NCBI GenBank assembly: GCA_963677505.2
Contig: CAXXWB010000044.1
Location: 1 to 64,000 of the forward strand
Direction of reading: 5' to 3'
DNA: 64,000 nucleotides
Source: JBGSUZ01 sp963677505
GTDB lineage: Bacteria; Bacillota; Clostridia; Peptostreptococcales; Acidaminobacteraceae
The position numbers and the translations under genes were made by a program. Below, piece after piece: positions 34,566-42,744 of this stretch. Every line of letters begins with the position of its first letter. Within the stretch, counting starts at the first letter, position 1. The notes under the pieces were generated by a model, which was not told the DNA's origin, did not search any database, and saw only the letters and a list, made by a program, of their open reading frames with translations.

Positions 34566-36149
34566 TTAAACCTCCCAAGTCGTATTCAATTCATTGATTT
34601 TCAACAATTCTGTTTTTAAACGTTCGTTATAAGTTTCTAACCCTGTTATTTTAGCTGCTGATTCAGTTAGCGGAACTACATCTTCTCTTGTAATTTCTGT
34701 TAAGTTAAACTTTCTATTAAGAGCCATCAATTGACGAAGACCCGTAGAAATACGTTCAATATAAGAGTAAAGTCCTATGGCTCCAGAGGACATGTCTTTC
34801 ACATCATCGCCATAATCCACTTTCAGCATTTTATAGTCTTCAAAGATGGTTTCTATTGTGCTTCCAAAACCCTCAAACTCTTTCGGAATATTTCCCGATG
34901 CAATCTGCTCACCAATTTGTTTGCCCGTCATAGCGGCTGCCATAGCAGCCCTTCCAAGACCCACCAGTTTGATATGCGGTGCGCCCAGTGCCAATGCCTT
35001 GAAAACTTGATCTTCCATAGCAATACCGCCTGTAATCGCCACGGGTGGCACGTCGTAACCATTCGCCTTCAAATGATCTAAAATTTCATAGACCATGGCT
35101 TCTAATTGAATGGTTGGAATTCCCCATTCGTTCATCATCTTGACCGGACTGTTACCTGTCCCGCCGCCAGCGCCATCAAAAGTCACTAAATCTACCCCTG
35201 CTAGGGATGCAATTTTTAATATATGGATTAAATCCTTTCCATCGTAAGGCCCTGTTTTAAAGCAGACTCTTTTGGCACCTAATTTTTTGAGTTCACTGAC
35301 CCGTTTAATTAAATAGGCTTCATCCCACATAGGCAGTTTCCCAATTTTTTCAAAAGTTTGTCCCATGAGATTTTTATAGCGTTCAGCCACCACAGGGTCT
35401 GTTGGGTCAGGGTAAATCAAATAACCCATTTCTTTTAATTTGATTGCTTCATCAATAGACTTGACTCTACCTAAGCCCTGAATGCCTTTTGCGGCCTGTC
35501 CAAACTTAAGCTCTACAGATGTGACACCTAGTTTTTCTATCGCATATTCTAAAACACCCAGATATTCGTCGTCTGTATTTGCCTGAACCATAATGTCTCC
35601 GTAGCCAAGATCATAAGTCTTAAATGCCCTTACCATTTCTCCTAAAAGAGGAGCGTTGGCTACTTTTCCATTTTTAAGCACTAAGTTCTTATCTTTCGCT
35701 ACAACGTCTTCACCAATCACTGCAACTACCCCTGCCAAAGCGGCACCTGAAAAATAATCTTTCCAATTTAATTTTGCCATTGCTGGTAAAATAATTGGTG
35801 CTTTTAACTTTACAGCGTTCTCTTTACCGAAATACCAACCGATATCTGCAAAGGGGTAAGCCGCTACGTAGGCATTGGCTTCACAACCTTGTGCCCCAAA
35901 GACTCTCCCATTGATACTTAAATGTGAGTAGTCCACAGGATATTGCTTTTCCGATCCAAATTGATTTTGATCTGTGGCATAGGGATAAATGGCTTCTGAT
36001 CCTCTAACGGCAGACAGTCCAATTTCACAAGGACCTAAGCAATTGGCAGTGCAAACGGAGCACATGCCTGAAAATACGGACAAATTATTGGGTGTTCTCA
36101 TTCGAGTATTGCTTATAGTACTTCCTAGGGGCGCACTGTAAGTCATCAT
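34566..36149 (-). CDS. FMN-binding glutamate-synthase-like protein
   Basis: The product is 527 residues, intact. The N-terminal Cys pattern FSGMCSVCTANCLGPCEIG suggests an Fe-S cluster. The body is the FMN/Fe-S domain of the glutamate synthase large subunit: YLIYPDPTDPVV, VDLVTFDGAGGGTGNSPVKMMNEWGIPTIQLE, VPPVAITGGIAMEDQVFKALALGAPHIKLVGLGRAAMAAAMTGK. The amidotransferase domain is absent, so glutamine-dependent activity is not expected without a partner. It occurs between an Mrp-like ATPase and a NifX-like gene, so a redox role in Fe-S or metal-cofactor assembly is possible. Gaps to the neighbours are 1 and 12 bases. Confidence 0.8.
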   Translation of the reverse strand: MMTYSAPLGSTISNTRMRTPNNLSVFSGMCSVCTANCLGPCEIGLSAVRGSEAIYPYATDQNQFGSEKQYPVDYSHLSINGRVFGAQGCEANAYVAAYPFADIGWYFGKENAVKLKAPIILPAMAKLNWKDYFSGAALAGVVAVIGEDVVAKDKNLVLKNGKVANAPLLGEMVRAFKTYDLGYGDIMVQANTDDEYLGVLEYAIEKLGVTSVELKFGQAAKGIQGLGRVKSIDEAIKLKEMGYLIYPDPTDPVVAERYKNLMGQTFEKIGKLPMWDEAYLIKRVSELKKLGAKRVCFKTGPYDGKDLIHILKIASLAGVDLVTFDGAGGGTGNSPVKMMNEWGIPTIQLEAMVYEILDHLKANGYDVPPVAITGGIAMEDQVFKALALGAPHIKLVGLGRAAMAAAMTGKQIGEQIASGNIPKEFEGFGSTIETIFEDYKMLKVDYGDDVKDMSSGAIGLYSYIERISTGLRQLMALNRKFNLTEITREDVVPLTESAAKITGLETYNERLKTELLKINELNTTWEV

Positions 36150-36161
36150 CTCACCTCATCC

Positions 36162-36992
36162 TTATTTTTGTTCTAGAATTTCTGCGACGGTATCTAACCA
36201 TTCGCCTTTGAACATTTCAATAGTCCCTTGGTCACAAAGGGTTGCCAATCCTGGACTCATTGGCAATTTTGCCAAAATTTCAATGCCGTGTTCCTTTGCA
36301 ATTTTTTCAATATGGGCGTCGCCAAATAACTTATGCTCTTCTTTGCACGACGGACAAATATAGGAAGACATGTTTTCTACAATTCCATAAATTGGAATGT
36401 TCATTTTTTGAGCCATTTTCACCGCTTTAGAAACAATCATCGATACCAATTCTTGAGGAGATGTGACAATGATAATGCCATCTACCTTTAATGATTGGAA
36501 TACCGTAAGAGGGACATCTCCTGTACCTGGAGGCATGTCTACAAACATATAATCTACATTTTCCCAAACCACATCCGTCCAGAACTGTTTCACTGTAGCG
36601 GCAATAATAGGGCCTCTCCAAATAACTGGGTCTGTTTCATTTTCAAGAAGGAGGTTAATAGACATAATGTCTATGCCTGTCTTACTTTTAAGGGGATAGT
36701 ATCCAAACTCCGTACCGATAGCTTTTCCTTTGATACCAAATGATTTGGGAATAGAGGGCCCCGTAATGTCGGCATCTAAAACGGCTGTTTGATGACCTCT
36801 TCTTTGCATGGTAACCGCCATCAAAGACGTCACCATGGATTTACCAACGCCACCTTTGCCGCTGACAACGCCAATTACTTTTTTTATGTTGCTTAGCTCA
36901 TGTGGATTTTCAGTAAAATCAGTCTGTGATTCTTTTCTCTCGCCACAATCCGTGCTACAGCTGCTGCAATTGTTTGTACATGTCTCACTCAT
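36162..36992 (-). CDS. Mrp/NBP35-type Fe-S carrier ATPase
   Basis: The product is 276 residues. The N-terminus MSETCTNNCSSCSTDCGER carries a Cys cluster like that of NBP35. The ATPase has the deviant Walker A VVSGKGGVGKSMVTSLMA, DADITGPSIPKSFG, MFVDMPPGTGDVPL and SSYICPSCKEEHKLFG (the CPxC that bridges an Fe-S cluster in the dimer). It is expected to carry 4Fe-4S clusters to target enzymes. Its neighbours (NifU-like scaffold, NifX-like proteins) support a cofactor role. It lies 21 bases downstream of the MBL gene. Confidence 0.9.
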   Translation of the reverse strand: MSETCTNNCSSCSTDCGERKESQTDFTENPHELSNIKKVIGVVSGKGGVGKSMVTSLMAVTMQRRGHQTAVLDADITGPSIPKSFGIKGKAIGTEFGYYPLKSKTGIDIMSINLLLENETDPVIWRGPIIAATVKQFWTDVVWENVDYMFVDMPPGTGDVPLTVFQSLKVDGIIIVTSPQELVSMIVSKAVKMAQKMNIPIYGIVENMSSYICPSCKEEHKLFGDAHIEKIAKEHGIEILAKLPMSPGLATLCDQGTIEMFKGEWLDTVAEILEQK

Positions 36993-37013
36993 CGTTTTTT
37001 CTCCTCGCCTTTT

Positions 37014-37841
37014 CTATATATTTAATGTTTGACCTGTGGAAAGGTAATGCATTTGCTCACCCATAATACTTTCTAAAATTTCAAAAGCTTTTACCCCTGT
37101 ACAGTGACAAGTATAATACTGAGCCCCTGTTTGAAGTAAAATTTCACCAAGTTGTTGGATTCTCTCCGTTGTTTCACAGTGACTTTCTTCTCTACTGTGG
37201 AGATGAAAACCGCCAATGACCACATCTGGCATTTTACCAATATATTCAGCTGCACGTTTGACAATATTGACAATACCTCTATGGGCACAGCCTGCTATTA
37301 GCACGGTCTTTCCATTTTCCTCAATGATTAAGTTTTGCTCATGTAAAAAATCATCTTGTCTATAGGTGCCCTCACCTGCATCGCTAAGCATGGCTTGATT
37401 GCCCTTAGGCACCAATTCAGTCCCCTCAACATCTGAGAACAAAAGAATTTCTTCGTCGATTTTAAGCATTTTTCCAATAGAATACACTTGATTATTTTCT
37501 GCTAAATGATTATCTACCCCGACGTTTACAATCCCTTCCTCTGCACGCTTCGAATAATGTTTTTCAAAAGCGTTCTGATTCACACAAATTTTAGCCTTTT
37601 TGTTTAATTTCAAAAAAGCCTCAAGGCCACCACTATGATCATAATGTCCATGAGATAGAATACCTAAGTCAATTTGAGCCAAATCAACATTCATTTTACT
37701 AGCATTTTTTATAAACAGAGAGCTTGCGCCAAAATCAAACAGCAGATTGTGCTTTTCGGTTTTAATATAAAGACTCAGACCATGCTCAGCTTTATAGTCA
37801 TCAGAAATCGTGGTGTTCTCTATCAGAGCTTTTATGTCCAT
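37014..37841 (-). CDS. MBL-fold metallohydrolase (COG1237-like)
   Basis: The product is 275 residues. The metal motif is LGILSHGHYDHSGGLEAF. Further ligands lie in IAGCAHRGIVNIVKRA and IGGFHLHS, and YYTCHCTGVKAFEIL closes the domain. This is the COG1237 group, which includes the methanopterin-related dihydropterin ribofuranosylaminobenzene phosphate synthase. The substrate here is not known. The N-terminal ISDDYKAEHGLSLYI is typical of the group. It lies 10 bases after the MinD-ferredoxin gene in the same operon. Confidence 0.8.
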   Translation of the reverse strand: MDIKALIENTTISDDYKAEHGLSLYIKTEKHNLLFDFGASSLFIKNASKMNVDLAQIDLGILSHGHYDHSGGLEAFLKLNKKAKICVNQNAFEKHYSKRAEEGIVNVGVDNHLAENNQVYSIGKMLKIDEEILLFSDVEGTELVPKGNQAMLSDAGEGTYRQDDFLHEQNLIIEENGKTVLIAGCAHRGIVNIVKRAAEYIGKMPDVVIGGFHLHSREESHCETTERIQQLGEILLQTGAQYYTCHCTGVKAFEILESIMGEQMHYLSTGQTLNI

Positions 37842-37851
37842 CGTCAGGCTC

Positions 37852-38745
37852 CTATCTTATAGGAAATAAATGATTTGGTTTATTCGTTTGGTTAAATACT
37901 TCCATGGTTTTTTCAAAAACATCTCTAACGGCATTTCCCGAATCGCATTCCAGTTCAACAATGCTCAAACCATTATTGATTGCCATCACTGCAGCATTGT
38001 CAAAAGGTATTTTCCCAACAAACGGGATCTCTTTTAATGTGCAATATGCCATAATTTGATCGGTTAATTCAAGGTTGGTATCAAACTTGTTAATGCACAC
38101 CGCTATTTTCGCTTGGAATTTTTTAGCAGTTTCAACAATGCGCTCCATGTCACTGATACCCGATATTGAAGGTTCAGCAACTATTAAAACCATATCTACA
38201 CCACTAATTGAAGCAATGACTGGACAACCAATACCAGGAGAACCGTCAATGATGGCAAATTGGTCCACTGCTACGCTGTCTTTTAAGTTCTTTTTAACGT
38301 CTGTAACCAACATACCAGAAGTGCCTCTACCCATTTTTAGCTGGGCTGTGGAAAAGACTGCTTCGCCTTTATAGAGCATTAAATCCCCTGCTTTTGATGG
38401 CTTTAATACAATTGCCTCTGATGGACATATTTTTTCACAAACGCCACAACCCTCACAGCTAAAGGGATCCACATGATACTTTTTGTCAAAAGAGATGGCT
38501 TCAAAACGACAATTGTTCAAACAAATCCCACACTGGGTACATTTCTCTGAATCAATTTCTGCGACTGCCATACCAAAATAATCTTTGTGAATCATTTCCA
38601 CGGTTGGCTTCATTAACAAATGTAAATTGGGTGCGTCTACATCACAATCTGCAAAGGCTTTTGCACTGGACAAATGAATCAGCGCCGTGGCAACAGTTGT
38701 TTTTCCCGTACCGCCTTTACCGCTAAGGATGAGTAACTGTTTCAT
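37852..38745 (-). CDS. MinD-family P-loop ATPase with inserted double ferredoxin domain (A)
   Basis: The product is 297 residues. Walker A is LLILSGKGGTGKTTVATALI. After ADCDVDAPNLHLLM a two-cluster ferredoxin is inserted at about residues 60-115: KCTQCGICLNNCRFEAI and SCEGCGVCEKICPSEAI. The ATPase resumes with FAIIDGSPGIGCPVIASISG and INKFDTN. This is the COG1149 type, always found in pairs as here. The paralogue overlaps its start by 23 bases. Roles in Fe-S insertion or ATP-driven electron transfer have been suggested but not shown. Confidence 0.85.
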   Translation of the reverse strand: MKQLLILSGKGGTGKTTVATALIHLSSAKAFADCDVDAPNLHLLMKPTVEMIHKDYFGMAVAEIDSEKCTQCGICLNNCRFEAISFDKKYHVDPFSCEGCGVCEKICPSEAIVLKPSKAGDLMLYKGEAVFSTAQLKMGRGTSGMLVTDVKKNLKDSVAVDQFAIIDGSPGIGCPVIASISGVDMVLIVAEPSISGISDMERIVETAKKFQAKIAVCINKFDTNLELTDQIMAYCTLKEIPFVGKIPFDNAAVMAINNGLSIVELECDSGNAVRDVFEKTMEVFNQTNKPNHLFPIR

Positions 38746-39580
38746 AGAAATACCTCCGCATTGCCTTTTTCATCAATTTATCAAAAATCTCATGATATTC
38801 TTGACTTTCCCTTGCAACAATTAGGCCATTTGAGTTCATAGTGCCCAATTCTTTATTAAATGGAATTTTGCCTAATACGCAAATATTTTTTTCATCGCAG
38901 TATTGTTCAGCAGGATTGTCGCCTTCGAGACACTTATTTAAAACGACACCAAAGGGTTTGTTAAAAAGTTTAACTAGGTCATAGACCATATTTAGGTTAT
39001 GTACACCAAATAATGTAGGCTCTGCCACCAAAATACAATAATCTGCATCTTTAATGCTTTCCATGACAATGCACGCACTTCCAGGAGGACAATCTATAAC
39101 CGTTAAAGCTTCATCTGCCTGAGCATATTCTAGCAACCCTTTAATAATGGGAACACCTGTGGCCTCACCTGTATTTAAAATACCCGTTACCACTTTTACA
39201 TCTTCTGATTTTCCAATTTCTATCTGTCCAATCAGCTTGTCTTGCTCAGTGATTGCACCTTCTGGACAAAACTGTGCACAACCACCACAGGAATGGCAGA
39301 TCTCATCAAAAACTTTTACTTTATTTCCAATATACGCCAATGCGTTGAATTTACAAAAGTCTACACAAATTCTGCAACCATTACATTTTTCAAAATCAAC
39401 CAGTGGGGTTTTTACTGCAACCCGCTGACGTTCAACCCCTTCTGGTTTAAAAAATAAATGACCATTAGGCTCTTCTACATCACAATCGATGTAAACTGAA
39501 TTTTTAATCACTGCAGCTAAATTGACGGATACAAGGGTTTTTCCTGTGCCGCCCTTTCCGCTGAGTACCGCAATTTTCAT
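38723..39580 (-). CDS. MinD-family P-loop ATPase with inserted double ferredoxin domain (B)
   Basis: The product is 285 residues. Walker A is AVLSGKGGTGKTLVSVNLA, then DCDVEEPNGHLFF. The ferredoxin insert has KCNGCRICVDFCKFNAL and SCGGCAQFCPEGAI. LTVIDCPPGSACIVMESI and VAEPTLFGVHNLNMV complete the ATPase. It is the partner of gene A and probably forms a heterodimer with it. The C-terminus overlaps the start of A by 23 bases, which suggests coupled translation. The NifX-like gene ends immediately upstream. Confidence 0.85.
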   Translation of the reverse strand: MKIAVLSGKGGTGKTLVSVNLAAVIKNSVYIDCDVEEPNGHLFFKPEGVERQRVAVKTPLVDFEKCNGCRICVDFCKFNALAYIGNKVKVFDEICHSCGGCAQFCPEGAITEQDKLIGQIEIGKSEDVKVVTGILNTGEATGVPIIKGLLEYAQADEALTVIDCPPGSACIVMESIKDADYCILVAEPTLFGVHNLNMVYDLVKLFNKPFGVVLNKCLEGDNPAEQYCDEKNICVLGKIPFNKELGTMNSNGLIVARESQEYHEIFDKLMKKAMRRYFYETVTHP

Positions 39581-39952
39581 TTATTTTCCTCCGTGATTGT
39601 GTAACCCTGCATGAATTTCAGTTAATGGTGCCAATTTACCAGCCTCAAAAGCATTAATCATTTCTTGAACTTCTGTTGAAGTGGTTTTATATAATTGAAT
39701 ATTGGCAGCGCTAAAAACTTCCGCAGCATTTTGGCCACATCTTGGTGTTAAAAGCGCTTCAACTTTTTGGTCTACAATAACTTGAGCTGCTTTAATACCA
39801 GCTCCGCCTTGACTAGAAGCAGCTGCGCTGTTATCTACAAATGAATAAGATTTCGTATCTGTATCATAAATTAAGAAATAAGGTGTTCTCCCAAAAGAAA
39901 TACAGATCGTTGTTTCTATCGTTTGTTCATCTACTGGCATTGCAATTTTCAT
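39581..39952 (-). CDS. NifX/NafY-like (dinitrogenase Fe-Mo cofactor domain) protein, second copy
   Basis: The product is 123 residues. It opens MKIAMPVDEQTIETTICISFGRTPYFLIYDTDTKSYSFVDNSAAASSQGGAGIKAAQVIVDQKVEALLTPRCGQNAAEVF. The GGAG-AAQ-VDQ-VEALLT-RCG pattern is typical of the stand-alone family. The C-terminus has HNHGGK. It overlaps the end of the NifU-like gene. GAGGAGA precedes ATG 39952. It probably holds a metal or Fe-S intermediate passed from the NifU-like scaffold. Confidence 0.8.
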   Translation of the reverse strand: MKIAMPVDEQTIETTICISFGRTPYFLIYDTDTKSYSFVDNSAAASSQGGAGIKAAQVIVDQKVEALLTPRCGQNAAEVFSAANIQLYKTTSTEVQEMINAFEAGKLAPLTEIHAGLHNHGGK

Positions 39953-40361
39953 AATCATTCTCCTCTATATATGTTTTTTTATTTGCTTGAGAGGTACGTT
40001 TGCTTTCATAATAATTTTCAATAGCTTTTCTGAGAGCACTCACGCCTAAATTAGAACAATGAAGCTTTTCTTCTGGAAGCCCTTCTAAAGCGATTACAAT
40101 ATCTTCTTCCGTAATTTTTAAGGCTTCTTCAATGGATTTTCCTTTAGCAAGAATAGAGGTTACACTAGAAGTTGCAATAGAAGCAACACAACCAAATACC
40201 ATATAACTCACTTCCACTAAAATATCATTTTCGACTTTAATATAAACGGTGAGTACATCGCCACAAGCAGCATCTCCCACTTCTCCAACACCATCGGCAT
40301 CAGGAATGCTGTATACATTTTTAGGACTTACAAAATGTTTAATAACTTGATCTGAAAAAAT
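39927..40361 (-). CDS. NifU/IscU-like Fe-S scaffold with a non-ATG start
   Basis: The reading frame FSDQVIKHFVSPKNVYSIPDADGVGEVGDAACGDVLTVYIKV is the conserved N-terminus of NifU_N/IscU. The three cluster Cys are present (DAACGD, VFGCVASIATSS, KLHCSNLG). There is no ATG at the expected place. GGGGAGG is followed by ATA (40367-40365), GCT and ATT (40361-40359). ATT, 7 bases after the site, or a misread ATG at 40367 is the likely start. The start overlaps the stop of the DUF134 gene. It should assemble Fe-S clusters for the operon's ATPases. Confidence 0.75.
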   Translation of the reverse strand: MFSDQVIKHFVSPKNVYSIPDADGVGEVGDAACGDVLTVYIKVENDILVEVSYMVFGCVASIATSSVTSILAKGKSIEEALKITEEDIVIALEGLPEEKLHCSNLGVSALRKAIENYYESKRTSQANKKTYIEENDYENCNASR

Positions 40362-40363
40362 AG

Positions 40364-40744
40364 CTATTCCTCCCCATCTTCATTTTGTGAAGCTACTTGT
40401 GGGCACCTATGTCTTTGGCACAACCCACACCCGTATACAGGTTCAATTTCTTCACAGAGCTTATAGTCGCCGCCTTCAATTTTTAAAACCTTGCCGTTGA
40501 CCAGTGCATCTGCAATCTTCTTTTTCGCATCGTTATATATTCTTTGTATCGTCGAGCGTGCTACATTCATTCTGTCGGCACAGGCTTCTTGATTCATACC
40601 TTCTAAATCAATCAGTCGGATCGTTTCATATTCCTCAACGGTCATTAAAACATACTCACGTGCTAGGACATTTTGAGTCAAGGGCCCGAACAAACTACTT
40701 TCAGGCAAGAAACATACTTTCCTCCATTTTTTCGGTCTTGACAT
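40364..40744 (-). CDS. DUF134 (UPF0251) DNA-binding protein, second copy
   Basis: The product is 126 residues. It opens MSRPKKWRKVCFLPESSLFGP, and the core is TVEEYETIRLIDLEGMNQEACADRMNVARSTIQRIYNDAKKKIADALVNGKVLKIEGGDYKLC. The C-terminal tail has YGCGLCQRHRCPQ. It is the first gene of the Fe-S/P-loop operon, and its own promoter carries two GGGTATATACCC-type operators. It is about half identical to the copy at 29239, by eye. The Cys tail suggests metal or redox sensing. It most likely controls this operon. Confidence 0.8.
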   Translation of the reverse strand: MSRPKKWRKVCFLPESSLFGPLTQNVLAREYVLMTVEEYETIRLIDLEGMNQEACADRMNVARSTIQRIYNDAKKKIADALVNGKVLKIEGGDYKLCEEIEPVYGCGLCQRHRCPQVASQNEDGEE

Positions 40745-40765
40745 TCTTTCACCTCACTTTATTAT

Positions 40766-40818
40766 GGGTATATACCCTTTTATAATTTTCATTGTACTCT
40801 TTTATGGGTATATGTCAA
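40766..40818 (-). promoter_or_regulatory. Promoter with two operators for the second DUF134 gene
   Basis: On the minus strand TTGACA (plus 40813-40818) and TACAAT (plus 40791-40796) are 16 bases apart. The perfect palindrome GGGTATATACCC lies at 40766-40777, downstream of the -10. An imperfect copy (40806-40817) overlaps the -35. The layout matches that at 29154-29214, with a different outer half-site. Confidence 0.7.
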
Positions 40819-40881
40819 TAACCTTTTTTCCCATAAATACTTACTTAATCATAATAAATATTTATCAGCTCATTGGCATAG

Positions 40882-40916
40882 AAAAAGCACTTAGCTTATT
40901 CTGCCAAGTGCTTTTT
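40882..40916 (-). terminator. Terminator of the zinc operon
   Basis: AAAAAGCACTT-(GC) and (GC)-AAGTGCTTTTT form an A/T-flanked hairpin around seven bases. It lies about 55 bases after the ycgQ-like stop and could act on both strands. Confidence 0.75.
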
Positions 40917-40969
40917 GTAGGTATTTATTTATAATAAAAAATCTAATTTATATCAAATGATTAACTCAA

Positions 40970-41770
40970 TTAATAAGGGTAAATAAAATCTTCAATTGGT
41001 TTTTCAGTCGCTTCCACGCTGGTTACCTTAATAATTGGCATTGATTCTCCATTGAAATCAGAAAGTTCAACGGTACCCCGTACCCTTACCCAAGAACCCA
41101 CCTCTAACTGATCTGTATCTTTATATTGACATAAAAGGCCAATTGATACCGTATCTGCAGCACAACAGGTCATTAAGTTTCTTGAAGGTACAAATTCATC
41201 TTTTCCAAACTGACTTTCATCTTTAAATACTGCCCCAATAACCTCTATCGGCAGGCCAACATATTTGCTTGGATTTGCATATATTTCGTTCATATCCGAG
41301 TAGAAATGTTCTTCGTCCATGACGATGACACCTTCTTTTAATTCTATGCTAGTATCCTCAGCCTCTTCAGTATCATCCAATTCGTTCACACCCGTATTTT
41401 GACTTACATCAGTACTTTGGGTTGCAGTGTTAGACGGATCTGCACTCCCTACGACTATTGAACTATTGCTTGTATTAATGGCTCTAGGTTGGAAGGCAAA
41501 AGCCATTATGAGCGGAATAATATAAAACAAATATACTCTATAATTTGACTTAGCCAAGTGATCTTTTGGTTTTTTATTTCTAATATGCTCAAGTATATAT
41601 AACCCTGCTATGACCCACATAACCACTGATGAGAAAATCAAATAGGGGTCAATCCGAGGATGTACATATTGCCTGACCTTTCCAGTGACAAGGGCATAGG
41701 CATAAAATGCTGAAAATCCTATAAAAATAAATGCCTTAATGATTCCATTTATATCATTTTTCCTTTTCAT
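40970..41770 (-). CDS. TIGR03943/YcgQ-like membrane protein of the zinc operon
   Basis: The product is 266 residues. Three hydrophobic helices lie in the first 110 residues (IKAFIFIGFSAFYAYAL, FSSVVMWVIAGLYILEHI, VYLFYIIPLIMAFAF). The rest is an extracellular domain with FVPSRNLMTCCAADTVSIGLLCQYKD and SWVRVRGTVELSDFNGESMPIIKVTSVEATEKP, the TIGR03943 signature with CC. In Bacillus subtilis the pair YcgR/YcgQ is under zinc control. It follows the permease gene by 14 bases in a znu operon, so a zinc-linked role is well supported by context. The mechanism is unknown. Confidence 0.8.
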   Translation of the reverse strand: MKRKNDINGIIKAFIFIGFSAFYAYALVTGKVRQYVHPRIDPYLIFSSVVMWVIAGLYILEHIRNKKPKDHLAKSNYRVYLFYIIPLIMAFAFQPRAINTSNSSIVVGSADPSNTATQSTDVSQNTGVNELDDTEEAEDTSIELKEGVIVMDEEHFYSDMNEIYANPSKYVGLPIEVIGAVFKDESQFGKDEFVPSRNLMTCCAADTVSIGLLCQYKDTDQLEVGSWVRVRGTVELSDFNGESMPIIKVTSVEATEKPIEDFIYPY

Positions 41771-41784
41771 CTCTCTCTACCTCG

Positions 41785-42735
41785 CTACATCAACAGATGA
41801 GTTAAAATACTGAGCAACACAAAATTGACTGCGATGATAACCAGCGTTAATCTCATCACAAAACCCTTCTTGAAGTTTCCCAGCAACATCAGCAAATTTT
41901 TAATGTCCATCATAGGGCCGAATACTAAAAAGCCCATAATAGACCCTGTTGAAAAATTGCCGACAAAGCTTCTGGCAATAAAGGCATCTGAAGTAGAACA
42001 TGCAGAGAACAAAAATGCAGCCATCATCATAGCCATGAGAGAAAGTGATGGATGACTTCCCATAGCCTCCAGTATATTTTTAGGCATCCAAGTTTGAATG
42101 ACACCGGTTATAAAAGCGCCTATAACAAGGTACTTTCCAACACCAAAGAATTCATCTCCGGCGTGTAGCAACATGGTTTTAATTCTAATCAATATATGGA
42201 TTGAATTCTTTTCATGAACATGTTCATGAGGCATATGATGGTGCCCACATGAGCAAAGTACGTTAAAAGGGGATTCATCTTTTAACATAGACAACTTATT
42301 CCCACTCAGGGTGAGTACTAATCCAACAGACACAGAAATAATCAATCCAAACAAAACCCTATAGAGTACAATTTCTGGTTGTCCAGGAAAAGCATAAAAA
42401 GTTGAAATCAATACAATCGGATTGATAATCGGTGCAAAGAGCATGAAGGTAATGGCGATTGGTACTGAGACCCCTTTTTTAACCAGTCGGGTCATCAGTG
42501 GGACAATGGCACATTCACAGACAGGAAAAAACAAGCCTGCAATAAGGGCCGTTAGAAAACCAAGACCATTTTTGGTGGGAAAGATTTTGACAATCCATTC
42601 ATCAGGTATGAAAACGTGCATGGCCGATGAAACCAGTACGCCGATGAGCATAAAGGGAAAAGCCTGCAATAAAATACTCGTAAATATGGTGTTGAACACT
42701 TCCAATTGCTCGATTGTGATTAGCGAAAAATCCAT
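41785..42735 (-). CDS. YcgR-like permease (DUF318/ArsP group) of the zinc operon
   Basis: The product is 316 residues with about eight membrane helices. The family motif FFPVCECAIVPLMTRLVKKGVSVPIAITFMLFAPIINPIVL lies in the first half, and FSACSTSDAFIARSFVGNFSTGSIMGFLVFGPMMDIKN in the second. A His-rich loop (LCSCGHHHMPHEHVHEKN) may bind zinc. ArsP relatives export organoarsenicals, but the znu context and the partner YcgQ-like gene point to zinc-regulated permeases. It lies 9 bases after znuB. Confidence 0.8.
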   Translation of the reverse strand: MDFSLITIEQLEVFNTIFTSILLQAFPFMLIGVLVSSAMHVFIPDEWIVKIFPTKNGLGFLTALIAGLFFPVCECAIVPLMTRLVKKGVSVPIAITFMLFAPIINPIVLISTFYAFPGQPEIVLYRVLFGLIISVSVGLVLTLSGNKLSMLKDESPFNVLCSCGHHHMPHEHVHEKNSIHILIRIKTMLLHAGDEFFGVGKYLVIGAFITGVIQTWMPKNILEAMGSHPSLSLMAMMMAAFLFSACSTSDAFIARSFVGNFSTGSIMGFLVFGPMMDIKNLLMLLGNFKKGFVMRLTLVIIAVNFVLLSILTHLLM

Positions 42736-42744
42736 TTTGTTTTT

